DNA from: CAMAXB01 sp964476565 | GTDB taxonomy: Bacteria > Verrucomicrobiota > Verrucomicrobiia > Opitutales > Opitutaceae | NCBI GenBank assembly: GCA_964476565.1 | Contig: CAYZBG010000005.1 | Coordinates: 39,806-103,805, forward strand | Direction of reading: 5' to 3' | DNA length: 64,000 nucleotides | In this document: piece after piece, positions 1 through 8,169 of the stretch | Position numbering within the stretch: the stretch's first letter is position 1 | Layout: each line of letters opens with the position of its first letter | The notes under the pieces: model-generated | What the model saw: the letters and a program-made list of their open reading frames with translations, nothing else | Databases searched by the model: none | Told to the model about the DNA's origin: nothing | Translations under genes and position numbers: made by a program

Positions 1-245
1 AACTGGGCCACGACCGGCGCACCGACGCCGCGTCGTTCATCCACTTCCATCGCGACGGCGCCAACGACCCGTCAGCCGCAAAGGCCGCCTGGCTGATCGA
101 CGGTTTCACCCGCCACCGCCTCTTTCCGCCCGGGCACGACCTCCCGCGCGACCTCGGCCGGCGCACGTTCCGCTCCGACCTTTATCACCAAGCCGTGCGC
201 AAGCACACCGTCCCAAGTCATGAAGCCATCCCCGTCTCCGTCTGA
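1..245 (+). CDS. C-terminal fragment of a NrtA/NasS-like nitrate-binding protein (5' end outside window)
   Basis: An open frame runs from the left edge (first full codon at 3) to a TGA at 243-245, giving the last 80 residues of a protein. It contains the stretch SFIHFHRDGAN followed by a Trp-containing helix and RSDLYHQA. These resemble the C-terminal lobe of the NrtA/CmpA/NasS substrate-binding family. It overlaps the nrtA start by 26 bp, so the two are probably co-transcribed. A NasS-like cytoplasmic nitrate sensor is the likeliest identity, because the neighbouring nrtA is the exported binding protein. A second solute-binding protein cannot be excluded since the N-terminus is missing. Confidence 0.6.
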   Translation, partial: LGHDRRTDAASFIHFHRDGANDPSAAKAAWLIDGFTRHRLFPPGHDLPRDLGRRTFRSDLYHQAVRKHTVPSHEAIPVSV

Positions 246-1509
246 CCGCACGCCTGCCTCGCCCGGCCGGCGCGCGTTTCTCGCCACCTCCGCTCGCGGC
301 CTCGGCGCCGCGGCGCTCCTCGCCCACCTGCCGCGCGGCTGGGCCGCGCCAGCCCTGGCGTCGGACGCCCCAGAAACGCCCAACCTCAACTTCGGCATCA
401 TCGCCCTGACCGACTGCTCGCCGATCGTCATCGCGCACGAGAAGGGCCTATTCAAGAAGTACGGTATCCAGTCCACGGTGACGAAGGGTGCAAACTGGGC
501 CGCGATCCGCGACAGCCTCAGCACCGGTTCAATCCAGGCGACCCACATGCTCATCGGCATGCCGTTCGCCTCCACCATGGGACTGCAGGGTTCGCCGCAG
601 AAACCCATGGTCATCCCCTGGCTGCTCAATCGCAACGGCCAGGCGATCACCCTGTCCAACGACTTCAAGGGTAAGGTCAGCGCCGACCCCAAGGCCCTCA
701 AGCCCTTCGTCGATGCTGCGAAGGCCAAGGGCCAACCGCTTACCTTTGCCATGACCTTCCCGCCCGGCACCCACGCGATGTGGATGCGTTACTACCTGGC
801 GGCGGGCGGCATCGATCCGGACAAGGACATCTCGCTCATCACCATTCCGCCGCCGCAGATGGTGGCCAACATGCGCATCGGCAAGATGGACGGCTTCTGC
901 GTGGGCGAGCCTTGGAACGCTCGCGCCATTGCGGACAAGATCGGATTCACCTCGGTCACCACCCAAGACATGTGGAAGGACCACCCCGAAAAGGTCTGCG
1001 CCTTTACCGAGGAGTTCGCGGCTCAGAATCCACGCACCGTCAAGGCCGTCCTGAAGGCCCTGCATGAGGCCAGCATCTGGCTCGACGACTTCGGCAATCG
1101 CCGGGAGCAGTGCGAAATCGTGTCCAAGCCCACCTACATCAACTGCCCGCCGGAAATCATCCAGGGCCGTCTGCTGGGCGAGCTGGACTATGGCGATGGG
1201 CGCGTCGTCACCGACAGCCACCCGATGCACTTCAGCCGGCGCAACTGCAACTACCCGCAACCGAAGTACGGCAAATGGTGGCTCTCGCAGTTCCGTCGCT
1301 GGGGCATGGTCGCCGGCGCTCCCGACTACGACGGCATCGTGAAGCGCGTCATGCGCACCGATCTCTATGAGGAGGCCATGAAAGAAATCGGCTACACTCA
1401 CGGTGGCCGCGATGACTCGGCCGAGACCTTGTTCGACGGCCGGACCTTCGATCCGGCGAACCCGGAAGCGTACGCCACGTCCTTCGCGGTCCATAACCTC
1501 AAGGGCTGA
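220..1509 (+). CDS. nrtA: Nitrate ABC transporter substrate-binding protein NrtA
   Basis: 429 residues. Residues 17-24 read RRAFLATS and are followed by a hydrophobic Ala/Leu segment, which is a twin-arginine export signal as usual for NrtA/CmpA proteins. The mature part starts near the family block NFGIIALTDCSPIVIAHEKG. Later parts show MPFASTMGL, an FPPGTHAMWMRYYLAAGG block and a GEPWNARA block, all typical of nitrate and bicarbonate-binding NrtA/CmpA proteins. It should capture nitrate or nitrite in the periplasm and deliver it to the NrtB permease. The start at 220 lies inside the preceding gene, consistent with translational coupling. The downstream nitrite and nitrate reductase genes favour nitrate over bicarbonate as substrate. 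Confidence 0.93.
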   Translation: MKPSPSPSDRTPASPGRRAFLATSARGLGAAALLAHLPRGWAAPALASDAPETPNLNFGIIALTDCSPIVIAHEKGLFKKYGIQSTVTKGANWAAIRDSLSTGSIQATHMLIGMPFASTMGLQGSPQKPMVIPWLLNRNGQAITLSNDFKGKVSADPKALKPFVDAAKAKGQPLTFAMTFPPGTHAMWMRYYLAAGGIDPDKDISLITIPPPQMVANMRIGKMDGFCVGEPWNARAIADKIGFTSVTTQDMWKDHPEKVCAFTEEFAAQNPRTVKAVLKALHEASIWLDDFGNRREQCEIVSKPTYINCPPEIIQGRLLGELDYGDGRVVTDSHPMHFSRRNCNYPQPKYGKWWLSQFRRWGMVAGAPDYDGIVKRVMRTDLYEEAMKEIGYTHGGRDDSAETLFDGRTFDPANPEAYATSFAVHNLKG

Positions 1510-1513
1510 CCCC

Positions 1514-1768
1514 ATGCCTGCCCATGCCACCACCCGCCTTCGTCACACTTTGCGCGACCGGCGGGTGTGGCGCCGGGCGGCACGCCTCGGCCTCACCGTC
1601 GGCCTGCTCCAGGTGGCGCTCAATCAGGGCGATCACTGGCTCAAGCTGAACATCACGACTCCCCTGATCCTCAAGTCGCTGCTCTCACCGCTGCTCACCT
1701 TCTCCGTCGCCCTCGGCTCCGCTGCCCTGGCCCATCACGACATCCCCTCACCGTCCTCCCATGAGTAA
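1514..1768 (+). CDS. nrtS: Small NrtS-like nitrate/nitrite transporter protein
   Basis: 84 residues, starting 4 bp after nrtA and overlapping nrtB by 8 bp. The N-terminus is Arg-rich (RRVWRRAARL). Two hydrophobic segments follow at about 24-36 and 52-73, separated by NQGD (37-40) and a TP pair (49-50). This layout, with an NQGD loop after the first helix, matches the small NrtS proteins described as nitrate/nitrite transporters in cyanobacteria. Its place inside an nrt operon supports the call. Whether it transports on its own or helps the ABC permease cannot be told from sequence. No signal peptide or other domain is present. Confidence 0.6.
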   Translation: MPAHATTRLRHTLRDRRVWRRAARLGLTVGLLQVALNQGDHWLKLNITTPLILKSLLSPLLTFSVALGSAALAHHDIPSPSSHE

Positions 1769-2570
1769 TCCGAAAATCGACGCCTTCGTCACCCGACTCG
1801 CCCACAATGTGATTCTTCCGCTGGTCGGCGTGCTCATCGTCCTTGCTCTGTGGAGCATCTCCAGCCGCACCTGGGCGACCGAGCTGCCTTCGCCCAGCCA
1901 AACCTGGGAGTCGAGCAAGGCCTACGTGCTCGAACCCTTCGCGAAGCGCGGCGAAATGGACCAGGGCATCCTGCGCTTCACGTGGTACTCGCTGCTCCTC
2001 GTCGCCCAGGGCTACGCCATCGCCCTCGTGGTCGGAACCCCCATCGGATTCCTGCTCGGGCTCTCGCCGACCTTCTCGCGCATCTTCGACCCAATCATCC
2101 AGATCCTCCGGCCGGTGTCCCCGCTCGCATGGCTGCCTCTGGGCCTGGTGCTCTTCATGAGCACAGGCCGTGAGGCCGGCACTTACGGTGCGCTCTTCAC
2201 CATCGCGATCTGCTCGATGTGGCCAACGGTGCTCAACACCGCGGTCGGCGTGCGCGCCGTGCCGCAGGATTATCTCAACGTGGGCCGGGTCCTAAAGCTC
2301 TCACGCTGGAAGATGCTCACGACCATCCTGTTGCCTGCGACCCTGCCCTACATGTTCACCGGCTTTCGACTGAGCCTCGGCATCGCCTGGCTCGTGATCG
2401 TCGCCGCCGAGATGCTGACCGGCACACCGGGCGTCGGCGGCTTCCTCTGGCAGGAGTACAACAGCCTGATCTACGAGCACATCATTCTCTCCATCATCAC
2501 CATCGGACTCGTCGGCTTCGTCCTCGATCGGTTGATGAGCCTCATCGAACGGCGGTTCAAGACAGCCTGA
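1761..2570 (+). CDS. nrtB: Nitrate ABC transporter permease NrtB
   Basis: 269 residues with about six hydrophobic segments, the usual size for the SsuC/NrtB/CmpB inner-membrane permease family. The N-terminal part has the PSPSQTWES region common before the second helix. The cytoplasmic coupling loop (YLNVGRVLKLSRWKMLTTI then LLPATLPYMFTGFRLSLG) is the EAA-type motif that contacts the ATPases. The C-terminus ends in the LDRLMSLIERR motif typical of these permeases. It overlaps nrtS by 8 bp. Its cognate ATPase genes nrtC and nrtD lie downstream but are separated from it by an antisense gene insertion of about 470 bp. Confidence 0.95.
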   Translation: MSNPKIDAFVTRLAHNVILPLVGVLIVLALWSISSRTWATELPSPSQTWESSKAYVLEPFAKRGEMDQGILRFTWYSLLLVAQGYAIALVVGTPIGFLLGLSPTFSRIFDPIIQILRPVSPLAWLPLGLVLFMSTGREAGTYGALFTIAICSMWPTVLNTAVGVRAVPQDYLNVGRVLKLSRWKMLTTILLPATLPYMFTGFRLSLGIAWLVIVAAEMLTGTPGVGGFLWQEYNSLIYEHIILSIITIGLVGFVLDRLMSLIERRFKTA

Positions 2571-2582
2571 GCCCTACACGAT

Positions 2583-2969
2583 TTATGATGGAGGATTCAT
2601 GACCTGCGATTCTTTGCCTTGGGCCTGGCGGGCGGTGCGCCGGGTCGCCGCAAAGATGCGGACCAGCTCCTCTGCCTCAGCGCGAAGGCCGGCTATTCTG
2701 CTGCCCTCAACCACGCCGACTCGCTCTCCCAGCTCAATCCAGAACTCCGTCTCATCCGCCTCCTCCAGAACCATGGTGATCTTGTTGATGAAGTCTGCCC
2801 GGGATTTGCCGCGCAAAGCCGCCCGATAGTTCGCCGCCACCGATGTCCCGCTTCTCGCCACCTGCCTCGCTATGGTCTGTCCGCTCACCGTCGACGGGAT
2901 CGCCTCGGCCAGTCGCAACACCCGTACAGCAAACCGCATGGTCCGCTCCTTGAGCTCGTCTGACGTCAT
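2583..2969 (-). CDS. Four-helix-bundle protein (S23/IVP family), antisense inside the nrt operon
   Basis: 128 residues, all-helical composition. It shows the family core ARQVARSGTSVAANYRAA (positions about 34-51) and a later EADETEFWIELG helix, as in the four-helix-bundle proteins first found as ORFs in 23S rRNA intervening sequences. The biochemical role of this family is unknown; it is structurally related to the Avd accessory protein of diversity-generating retroelements. It is on the opposite strand to nrtA-D and lies exactly in the nrtB-nrtC gap, ending 12 bp from the nrtB stop codon. An AT-rich 7-bp repeat tract lies 28 bp upstream of its start. It looks like an insertion into the operon. 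A start at residue 11 (MRFAV) is also possible. Confidence 0.85.
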   Translation of the reverse strand: MTSDELKERTMRFAVRVLRLAEAIPSTVSGQTIARQVARSGTSVAANYRAALRGKSRADFINKITMVLEEADETEFWIELGERVGVVEGSRIAGLRAEAEELVRIFAATRRTARQAQGKESQVMNPPS

Positions 2970-2993
2970 TGCACCAGCCCGATCAAGGCAGGG

Positions 2994-3038
2994 GATTAAT
3001 GCAAATCATTAATCTCAATTCACAAATCCTAAGTTCCC
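2994..3038. repeat. AT-rich degenerate heptamer repeat with internal dyad, between the four-helix-bundle gene and nrtC
   Basis: From 2997 to 3038 the + strand divides into six consecutive 7-mers: TAATGCA, AATCATT, AATCTCA, ATTCACA, AATCCTA and AGTTCCC, with the nrtC ATG following directly. The consensus is roughly AATCNNA. The tract is about one quarter G+C in an otherwise strongly GC-rich window. A perfect 8-bp inverted repeat (GATTAATG and CATTAATC, 5-bp spacer) covers 2994-3014. On the minus strand the tract is the immediate upstream region of the four-helix-bundle gene. It may hold the promoter for that gene or the ribosome-binding region of nrtC, which has no clear Shine-Dalgarno sequence here. 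Confidence 0.6.
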
Positions 3039-3932
<894 letters not shown>

Positions 3933-3962
3933 TCCGATCCGCCCTCCGTCCCTTCACCGCCC

Positions 3963-4820
3963 ATGTCCTCCTTCCTCGAAATCTCCCAGCTCCACAAAAC
4001 CTATTCGACGCCGAAGGGCCCGGCTGTGATCGTGCAGGACTTCAACCTCACCGTGCAGAAGGGTGAATTCATCACCCTGCTGGGTCACTCCGGCTGCGGA
4101 AAGTCTACCGTGCTCTCCATGGTCGCCGGACTCGTCGATATCACGGCTGGCGGTGTCATTCTTGCCGGCAAGGAAGTCACGGCGGCGGGACCCGACCGCG
4201 GCGTGGTCTTCCAGGCGCCCTGCCTCCTTCCGTGGTACACCGCCTTCGAGAACGTCATGCTGGGCGTCAACCAGGTTTACTACACGGCATCGCGGCTCGA
4301 GCGGCGCCAGATAGCCGAGTATTATCTGTCCGTCGTCGGCCTCGCCGACGCCATGCACCGAAAGCCGGCCGAACTCTCCCAGGGTATGCGCCAGCGCGCG
4401 GGGATTGCCCGTGCCTTCGCGTTGTCGCCAAAACTGCTCCTGCTCGACGAACCGTTCGGCATGCTCGATTCCCTCACGCGCTGCGAATTGCAGGATGTGC
4501 TGCTCGATCTGTGGCAGCGCGACCAGAAGACCGCGTTGATGGTCACTCACGATGTCGACGAGGCGATCTTCCTCTCCGACCGCATCGTCATGATGACCGA
4601 CGGTCCGGCGGCGACCGTGGGCGAAATCGTATCCGTGCGTTTCCCCCGCCCACGCGACCGCCGGCAGCTGCTCGAAGACCCGGTCTACTACGAGCTGCGC
4701 GAGCAATTGATCGGCTTCCTCAATGAGCGCTCCCATCTCCGCCCCACCCGACCGCCATCTCTGCCACCACCGCCCGCATCGAACCGGCGTGGGCTGAGCC
4801 GGATGTTTGCCTTCGCCTGA
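3963..4820 (+). CDS. nrtD: Nitrate ABC transporter ATP-binding protein NrtD
   Basis: 285 residues. Walker A is GHSGCGKS (41-48), the signature is LSQGMRQR (138-145), Walker B is LLLLDEP and the H-loop His is present (VTHDVDEA, H196). The block SDRIVMMTDGPAATVGEI is characteristic of the NrtD/CmpD/SsuB branch. It starts 30 bp after nrtC. The C-terminal 25 residues are Pro/Arg-rich and unlike the conserved family end. It is the ATPase of the pair with a complete set of catalytic motifs. It powers NrtB-mediated nitrate uptake at the cytoplasmic face of the inner membrane. Confidence 0.93.
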   Translation: MSSFLEISQLHKTYSTPKGPAVIVQDFNLTVQKGEFITLLGHSGCGKSTVLSMVAGLVDITAGGVILAGKEVTAAGPDRGVVFQAPCLLPWYTAFENVMLGVNQVYYTASRLERRQIAEYYLSVVGLADAMHRKPAELSQGMRQRAGIARAFALSPKLLLLDEPFGMLDSLTRCELQDVLLDLWQRDQKTALMVTHDVDEAIFLSDRIVMMTDGPAATVGEIVSVRFPRPRDRRQLLEDPVYYELREQLIGFLNERSHLRPTRPPSLPPPPASNRRGLSRMFAFA

Positions 4821-4851
4821 TCGGACGCCGCGGAGAGAAGCCGCCGCTCCC

Positions 4852-4865
4852 TTGATCCGGATCAA
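4852..4865. promoter_or_regulatory. FNR-type palindrome upstream of the porin gene
   Basis: TTGATCCGGATCAA is a perfect 14-bp palindrome that matches the TTGAT-N4-ATCAA consensus recognised by FNR-family regulators (Crp/Fnr superfamily). Its centre lies 63 bp before the porin start codon, a normal position for an activator site. No regulator gene of this family lies in the window. Confidence 0.6.
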
Positions 4866-4921
4866 GTCCCGATCCGTTCCCGGCGGAGCTTTGCCCGAAT
4901 TTCCCCTACCGTACCAACACC

Positions 4922-6139
4922 ATGAAATCGTACCTGCTCCTCCTCGCCGTGCTGGCGACCTCCAGCATCGCTCTCGCCCAGGCTCCGACCACGCCCAAAC
5001 CCGACGCCCCCGCCTCTTTCGCCCAAGCGATCGAGTCGGGCAAGGTGTCCTTCAACGCCCGCCTGCGTCATGAACACGTCGATCAGGACGCGCTTGCCGA
5101 ACGCGCCGACGCTCTGACGCTGCGTGCGCGACTCGGCTACACGACCGCCGCCTACCAGGGGTTCCAGGCCATGGTGGAAGCGGAACACGTCACCGCCCTC
5201 GTCGACGACTATGCCGACGGGGTGACGGCCAATCCGGGTTATCCGGTCGTGGCCGATCCGGAGGTCACCGAGGTCAACCAAGCCTGGCTCGCCTACACGA
5301 CCGGCAGCGCCAAAGGCACGCTCGGCCGTCAGCGTCTCGTGCTCGACAACACCCGGTTCATCGGCGACGTCGCCTGGCGTCAGGACCAGCAGACGGTGGA
5401 TGCCTTCACCCTTCAGGACAAAACCATCGATCAGCTCACCTTCACCTATGCGTACCTCTGGCGCATCAATCGCGTGTTTGGCGATGAGCTCGACTGGGAC
5501 TCGGACTCGCATGTGATCCACGCGGCCTACGCCGGTCTGCCCTACGGCACGCTCACCGGTTACGGTTACCTGCTCGATTTCGACGCGCCGGCCGGCGCCC
5601 GCCCGCAATCGACCGCGACCTACGGGGTGAGCTTCGTGGGTTCGGCACCGCTCTCCGATACCGTGAAGCTGACCTACCGGGCCGAAGTCGCCACGCAGAC
5701 CGAGTACGGTGCGAGCGCGCTCGACTACCGGGCCGACTACTACGTCGGCGAACTCGGGGCCGCGTGGAAAACCTTCAACGTGACCGCGGGCTACGAGGTC
5801 CTCGGCTCCGACAACGGCCAGGGATTCCGTACGCCCCTTGCGACCTTGCACGCCTTCAACGGGTGGGCCGACGTCTTCCTCACCACCCCCGGAGCCGGTC
5901 TGCGCGACACCTACATCAAGGTCGGGGCCAATCTGCCTGCCTCGCTGCAGCTGCTCGCCTTCTACCATCGTTTCGACGCGGACCGTGGCGGCGCCCGCTT
6001 CGGTGACGAGATCGACCTGCAGCTCGTCCGCCGGCTGACCAAGACGCTGAGCCTGACCGCCAAGGCCGCCCTCTTCGACGGAAAGCCCGGTTTCGCCGAC
6101 CGCGACAAGGTCATGCTTCAGGCTGATTACGCGTTCTGA
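4922..6139 (+). CDS. Outer-membrane porin (alginate-export-like beta-barrel), likely nitrate entry
   Basis: 405 residues with a Sec signal peptide (MKSYLLLLAVLATSSIALA, cleaved after an Ala near 19-20). The rest is rich in alternating aromatic and polar residues, as in beta-barrels. It ends in Phe (QADYAF), the usual outer-membrane assembly signal. The block around GRQRLVLDNTRFIGDVAWRQ resembles the alginate-export-type porin family. It follows nrtD after 101 bp and is closed by a terminator, so it is the last gene of the transport unit. Passage of nitrate or nitrite through the outer membrane is inferred from context only. A perfect FNR-type site lies in its upstream gap. Confidence 0.75.
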   Translation: MKSYLLLLAVLATSSIALAQAPTTPKPDAPASFAQAIESGKVSFNARLRHEHVDQDALAERADALTLRARLGYTTAAYQGFQAMVEAEHVTALVDDYADGVTANPGYPVVADPEVTEVNQAWLAYTTGSAKGTLGRQRLVLDNTRFIGDVAWRQDQQTVDAFTLQDKTIDQLTFTYAYLWRINRVFGDELDWDSDSHVIHAAYAGLPYGTLTGYGYLLDFDAPAGARPQSTATYGVSFVGSAPLSDTVKLTYRAEVATQTEYGASALDYRADYYVGELGAAWKTFNVTAGYEVLGSDNGQGFRTPLATLHAFNGWADVFLTTPGAGLRDTYIKVGANLPASLQLLAFYHRFDADRGGARFGDEIDLQLVRRLTKTLSLTAKAALFDGKPGFADRDKVMLQADYAF

Positions 6140-6186
6140 TCGCCGCTCTGTTGCCTGAGATCGAAGCGCTTTTCCGGGCGTACGCG

Positions 6187-6219
6187 AGGGGCGGCCACCA
6201 CGGCCGCCCCTTTGCTTTT
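6187..6219 (+). terminator. Rho-independent terminator after the nitrate transport genes
   Basis: A perfect 10-bp stem (AGGGGCGGCC at 6187-6196 with GGCCGCCCCT at 6202-6211) and a 5-nt loop are followed by TTGCTTTT. It separates the transport unit from the nirA unit. Confidence 0.85.
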
Positions 6220-6296
6220 CCGCAACTCACCTCTGTCGCTGCCGGCACGAGAACCCATGTTCCCAGGCAAGAAACGTGGAATTAGCAATACTCATC

Positions 6297-6329
6297 ATTT
6301 TGAGCAAAATTATTCCGATCGTTCATACT
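6297..6329 (+). promoter_or_regulatory. Candidate nirA promoter with operator-like dyad
   Basis: In an AT-rich stretch, ATTTTG-AG-CAAAAT (6297-6310) is a perfect dyad. It overlaps a -35-like TTGAGC (6300-6305), with a -10-like CATACT (6324-6329) 18 bp further on. Each hexamer matches the sigma-70 consensus at only 4 of 6 positions. It is the only promoter-like segment between the terminator and nirA. Confidence 0.35.
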
Positions 6330-6387
6330 CACGGAAGTGCGGCATGGCATCAGCGGTGCTCGAAGCGCTCTCAACCATGATCCTGCT

Positions 6388-8169
6388 GTGAGCACCTCCA
6401 CGTTGCCCTCACCCGCCACCGGTCCCTTCTCGGCCGAACAAAAGGAGTACCTGCAGGGATTCCTTGCCGGCGCCCTGACCCCCGTTCCGGCCGCATTCGC
6501 CGGCCAGACCGCCGCCGGCCTGCTGACCGCCTCGCCTGAGGCTGCCGTCACCGGCAACCTCGCCGTTCCTGCCCCTGAGGATACCGTGTTTGGCACGCCC
6601 GTTTCAGACCTGTGCAAGGAGGAGCGTTGGAAACATGCAGAGGACCCGCTCGACGCGTGGGAACGCCTGGTGCGTCACGCCGATGGCGACCTCACCCCGG
6701 ACGCGGAGAACACCTACCGCTTCAAGACCTTCGGTCTGTTCTATGTCGCCCCGGCACAGGACAGCTTCATGATCCGTCTCCGGGTGCCGGCGTGCGAGCT
6801 CAGTGCGCATCAGCTGCACGGTCTCGCCTCCCTCGCGGACGAACTTGGCGGCGGTTACGCGCACATCACTACCCGAGGCAACCTCCAGATCCGCGAGTTC
6901 AAGCCGCGCGACCTGGTGAAGGTGTTGATGCGAGTGCAGGACCTCGGCCTCACCTCAAGAGGTGCCGGGGCGGACAACATCCGCAACATCACGGCATCGC
7001 CGGACAGCGGCTTTGCCCCCGAGGAACTGCTCGACGTTCGTCCCTACGCCAAGGCGCTCCATCACTACATCCTGAATCACCGGGATCTCTACGGCCTGCC
7101 GCGCAAGTTCAACGTCGCATTCGACAACGGCGGCCGGCTGTCCGTGGCAGCAGACACCAACGACATCGGATTCATCGCCGTGCGCGTATTGGACCCGGCC
7201 TTCGGCGCGCCGGTAGCCTTTCGCCTGCAGCTCGGCGGGATCACCGGTCACGGTGACTTCGCCCGCGACACCGGCCTGTTGATCCGTCCGTCCGAGGCGG
7301 TGGCGGTCGCCGCGGCGATGATCCGCGTCTTCGCCGAGCACGGCGACCGAACCAACCGCAAACGGGCGCGTCTCAAGTACCTGCTCGAAGCGTGGGGTGT
7401 GGAACGCTTCCTCGAAGCGACGCAGAAGAAGTTGGCCTTCCCGCTCACGCGCGTGCCGCTTTCGAGCTGCGCCCCGCGGCCGCCGGTCGAGAAGCACGCC
7501 TGGCTGGGAGTCCATCGCCAGTCCGAGCGCGGACGCAACTGGGTCGGTGTGGGCATCCCGGTCGGTCGCATGAGTGCCCGACAGATGCATGCCCTGGCCG
7601 ACCTCGCCCTCCACTACGGCCGCGGCGAACTTCGACTGACCGTCTGGCAGTCCTTGATCATCCCGCATGTGGCGGATGCGTTTGTCGAGACGGTGAAACG
7701 GGGCGTGCGCCGGGCGGGATTCTTCACCGAGACGTCGTTCGCCGCCGGCGGGATCATCGCCTGCACCGGCAGCCGCGGCTGCAAGTATTCATCCGCGGAT
7801 ACGAAGGCACACGCCACCACCCTCTTCAAGGCGATCGCCGACCGGTTCCCCGACTTGAACGCACCGGTCAACATCCATGTCACCGGGTGCGCGCATTCGT
7901 GCGCCCAGCACTACTGCGGCGACATTGGCTTGGTCAGCACGAAACTCGCCGATGGCAGCGAAGGCTACCACCTCGTGGTCGGCGGCGGCATGGACCACGA
8001 ACAAGGCATCGCGCGCGAGCTGCTCCGCGGCGTTCGTGCGACCGAAGTGGTCACCACCGTCACCAAACTGCTCAACGACTACCTCGCCCGCCGCGAGGGC
8101 AACGAGACCTACGTGCAGTGGTCCCGCCGCCACCCGGTCAAAGCCCTTCAGGAATTTTACTCCACATGA
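6388..8169 (+). CDS. nirA: Sirohaem nitrite reductase (NirA/CysI-type haemoprotein)
   Basis: 593 residues from the GTG at 6388; an in-frame GTG at 6337 would add 17 residues. Neither has a good ribosome-binding site, and the shorter form fits the conserved N-terminus better. Two repeated ferredoxin-like nitrite/sulfite reductase halves are present. The sirohaem-[4Fe-4S] ligands are C459 and C465 (CTGSRGC) and C501 and C505 (CAHSC). The enzyme reduces nitrite to ammonium with six electrons. Sulfite reductase is the main alternative, but the nitrate transport and nitrate reductase context favours nitrite. It overlaps the next flavoprotein by 4 bp (ATGA), suggesting a CysJI-like complex. Its N-terminal FSAEQKEYLQGFLAGA recurs in that flavoprotein. 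Confidence 0.85.
   Translation: MSTSTLPSPATGPFSAEQKEYLQGFLAGALTPVPAAFAGQTAAGLLTASPEAAVTGNLAVPAPEDTVFGTPVSDLCKEERWKHAEDPLDAWERLVRHADGDLTPDAENTYRFKTFGLFYVAPAQDSFMIRLRVPACELSAHQLHGLASLADELGGGYAHITTRGNLQIREFKPRDLVKVLMRVQDLGLTSRGAGADNIRNITASPDSGFAPEELLDVRPYAKALHHYILNHRDLYGLPRKFNVAFDNGGRLSVAADTNDIGFIAVRVLDPAFGAPVAFRLQLGGITGHGDFARDTGLLIRPSEAVAVAAAMIRVFAEHGDRTNRKRARLKYLLEAWGVERFLEATQKKLAFPLTRVPLSSCAPRPPVEKHAWLGVHRQSERGRNWVGVGIPVGRMSARQMHALADLALHYGRGELRLTVWQSLIIPHVADAFVETVKRGVRRAGFFTETSFAAGGIIACTGSRGCKYSSADTKAHATTLFKAIADRFPDLNAPVNIHVTGCAHSCAQHYCGDIGLVSTKLADGSEGYHLVVGGGMDHEQGIARELLRGVRATEVVTTVTKLLNDYLARREGNETYVQWSRRHPVKALQEFYST

Noticed and set aside
2583..2969. Four-helix-bundle gene as the Avd part of a diversity-generating retroelement
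   Set aside because: No reverse transcriptase, template repeat or variable repeat is present near either copy.
3954..4865. 303-residue open frame antisense to nrtD, and similar frames opposite nrtA, nrtC and porin
   Set aside because: They lie wholly over well-supported genes, lack family motifs and start sites, and show the same shadow composition.
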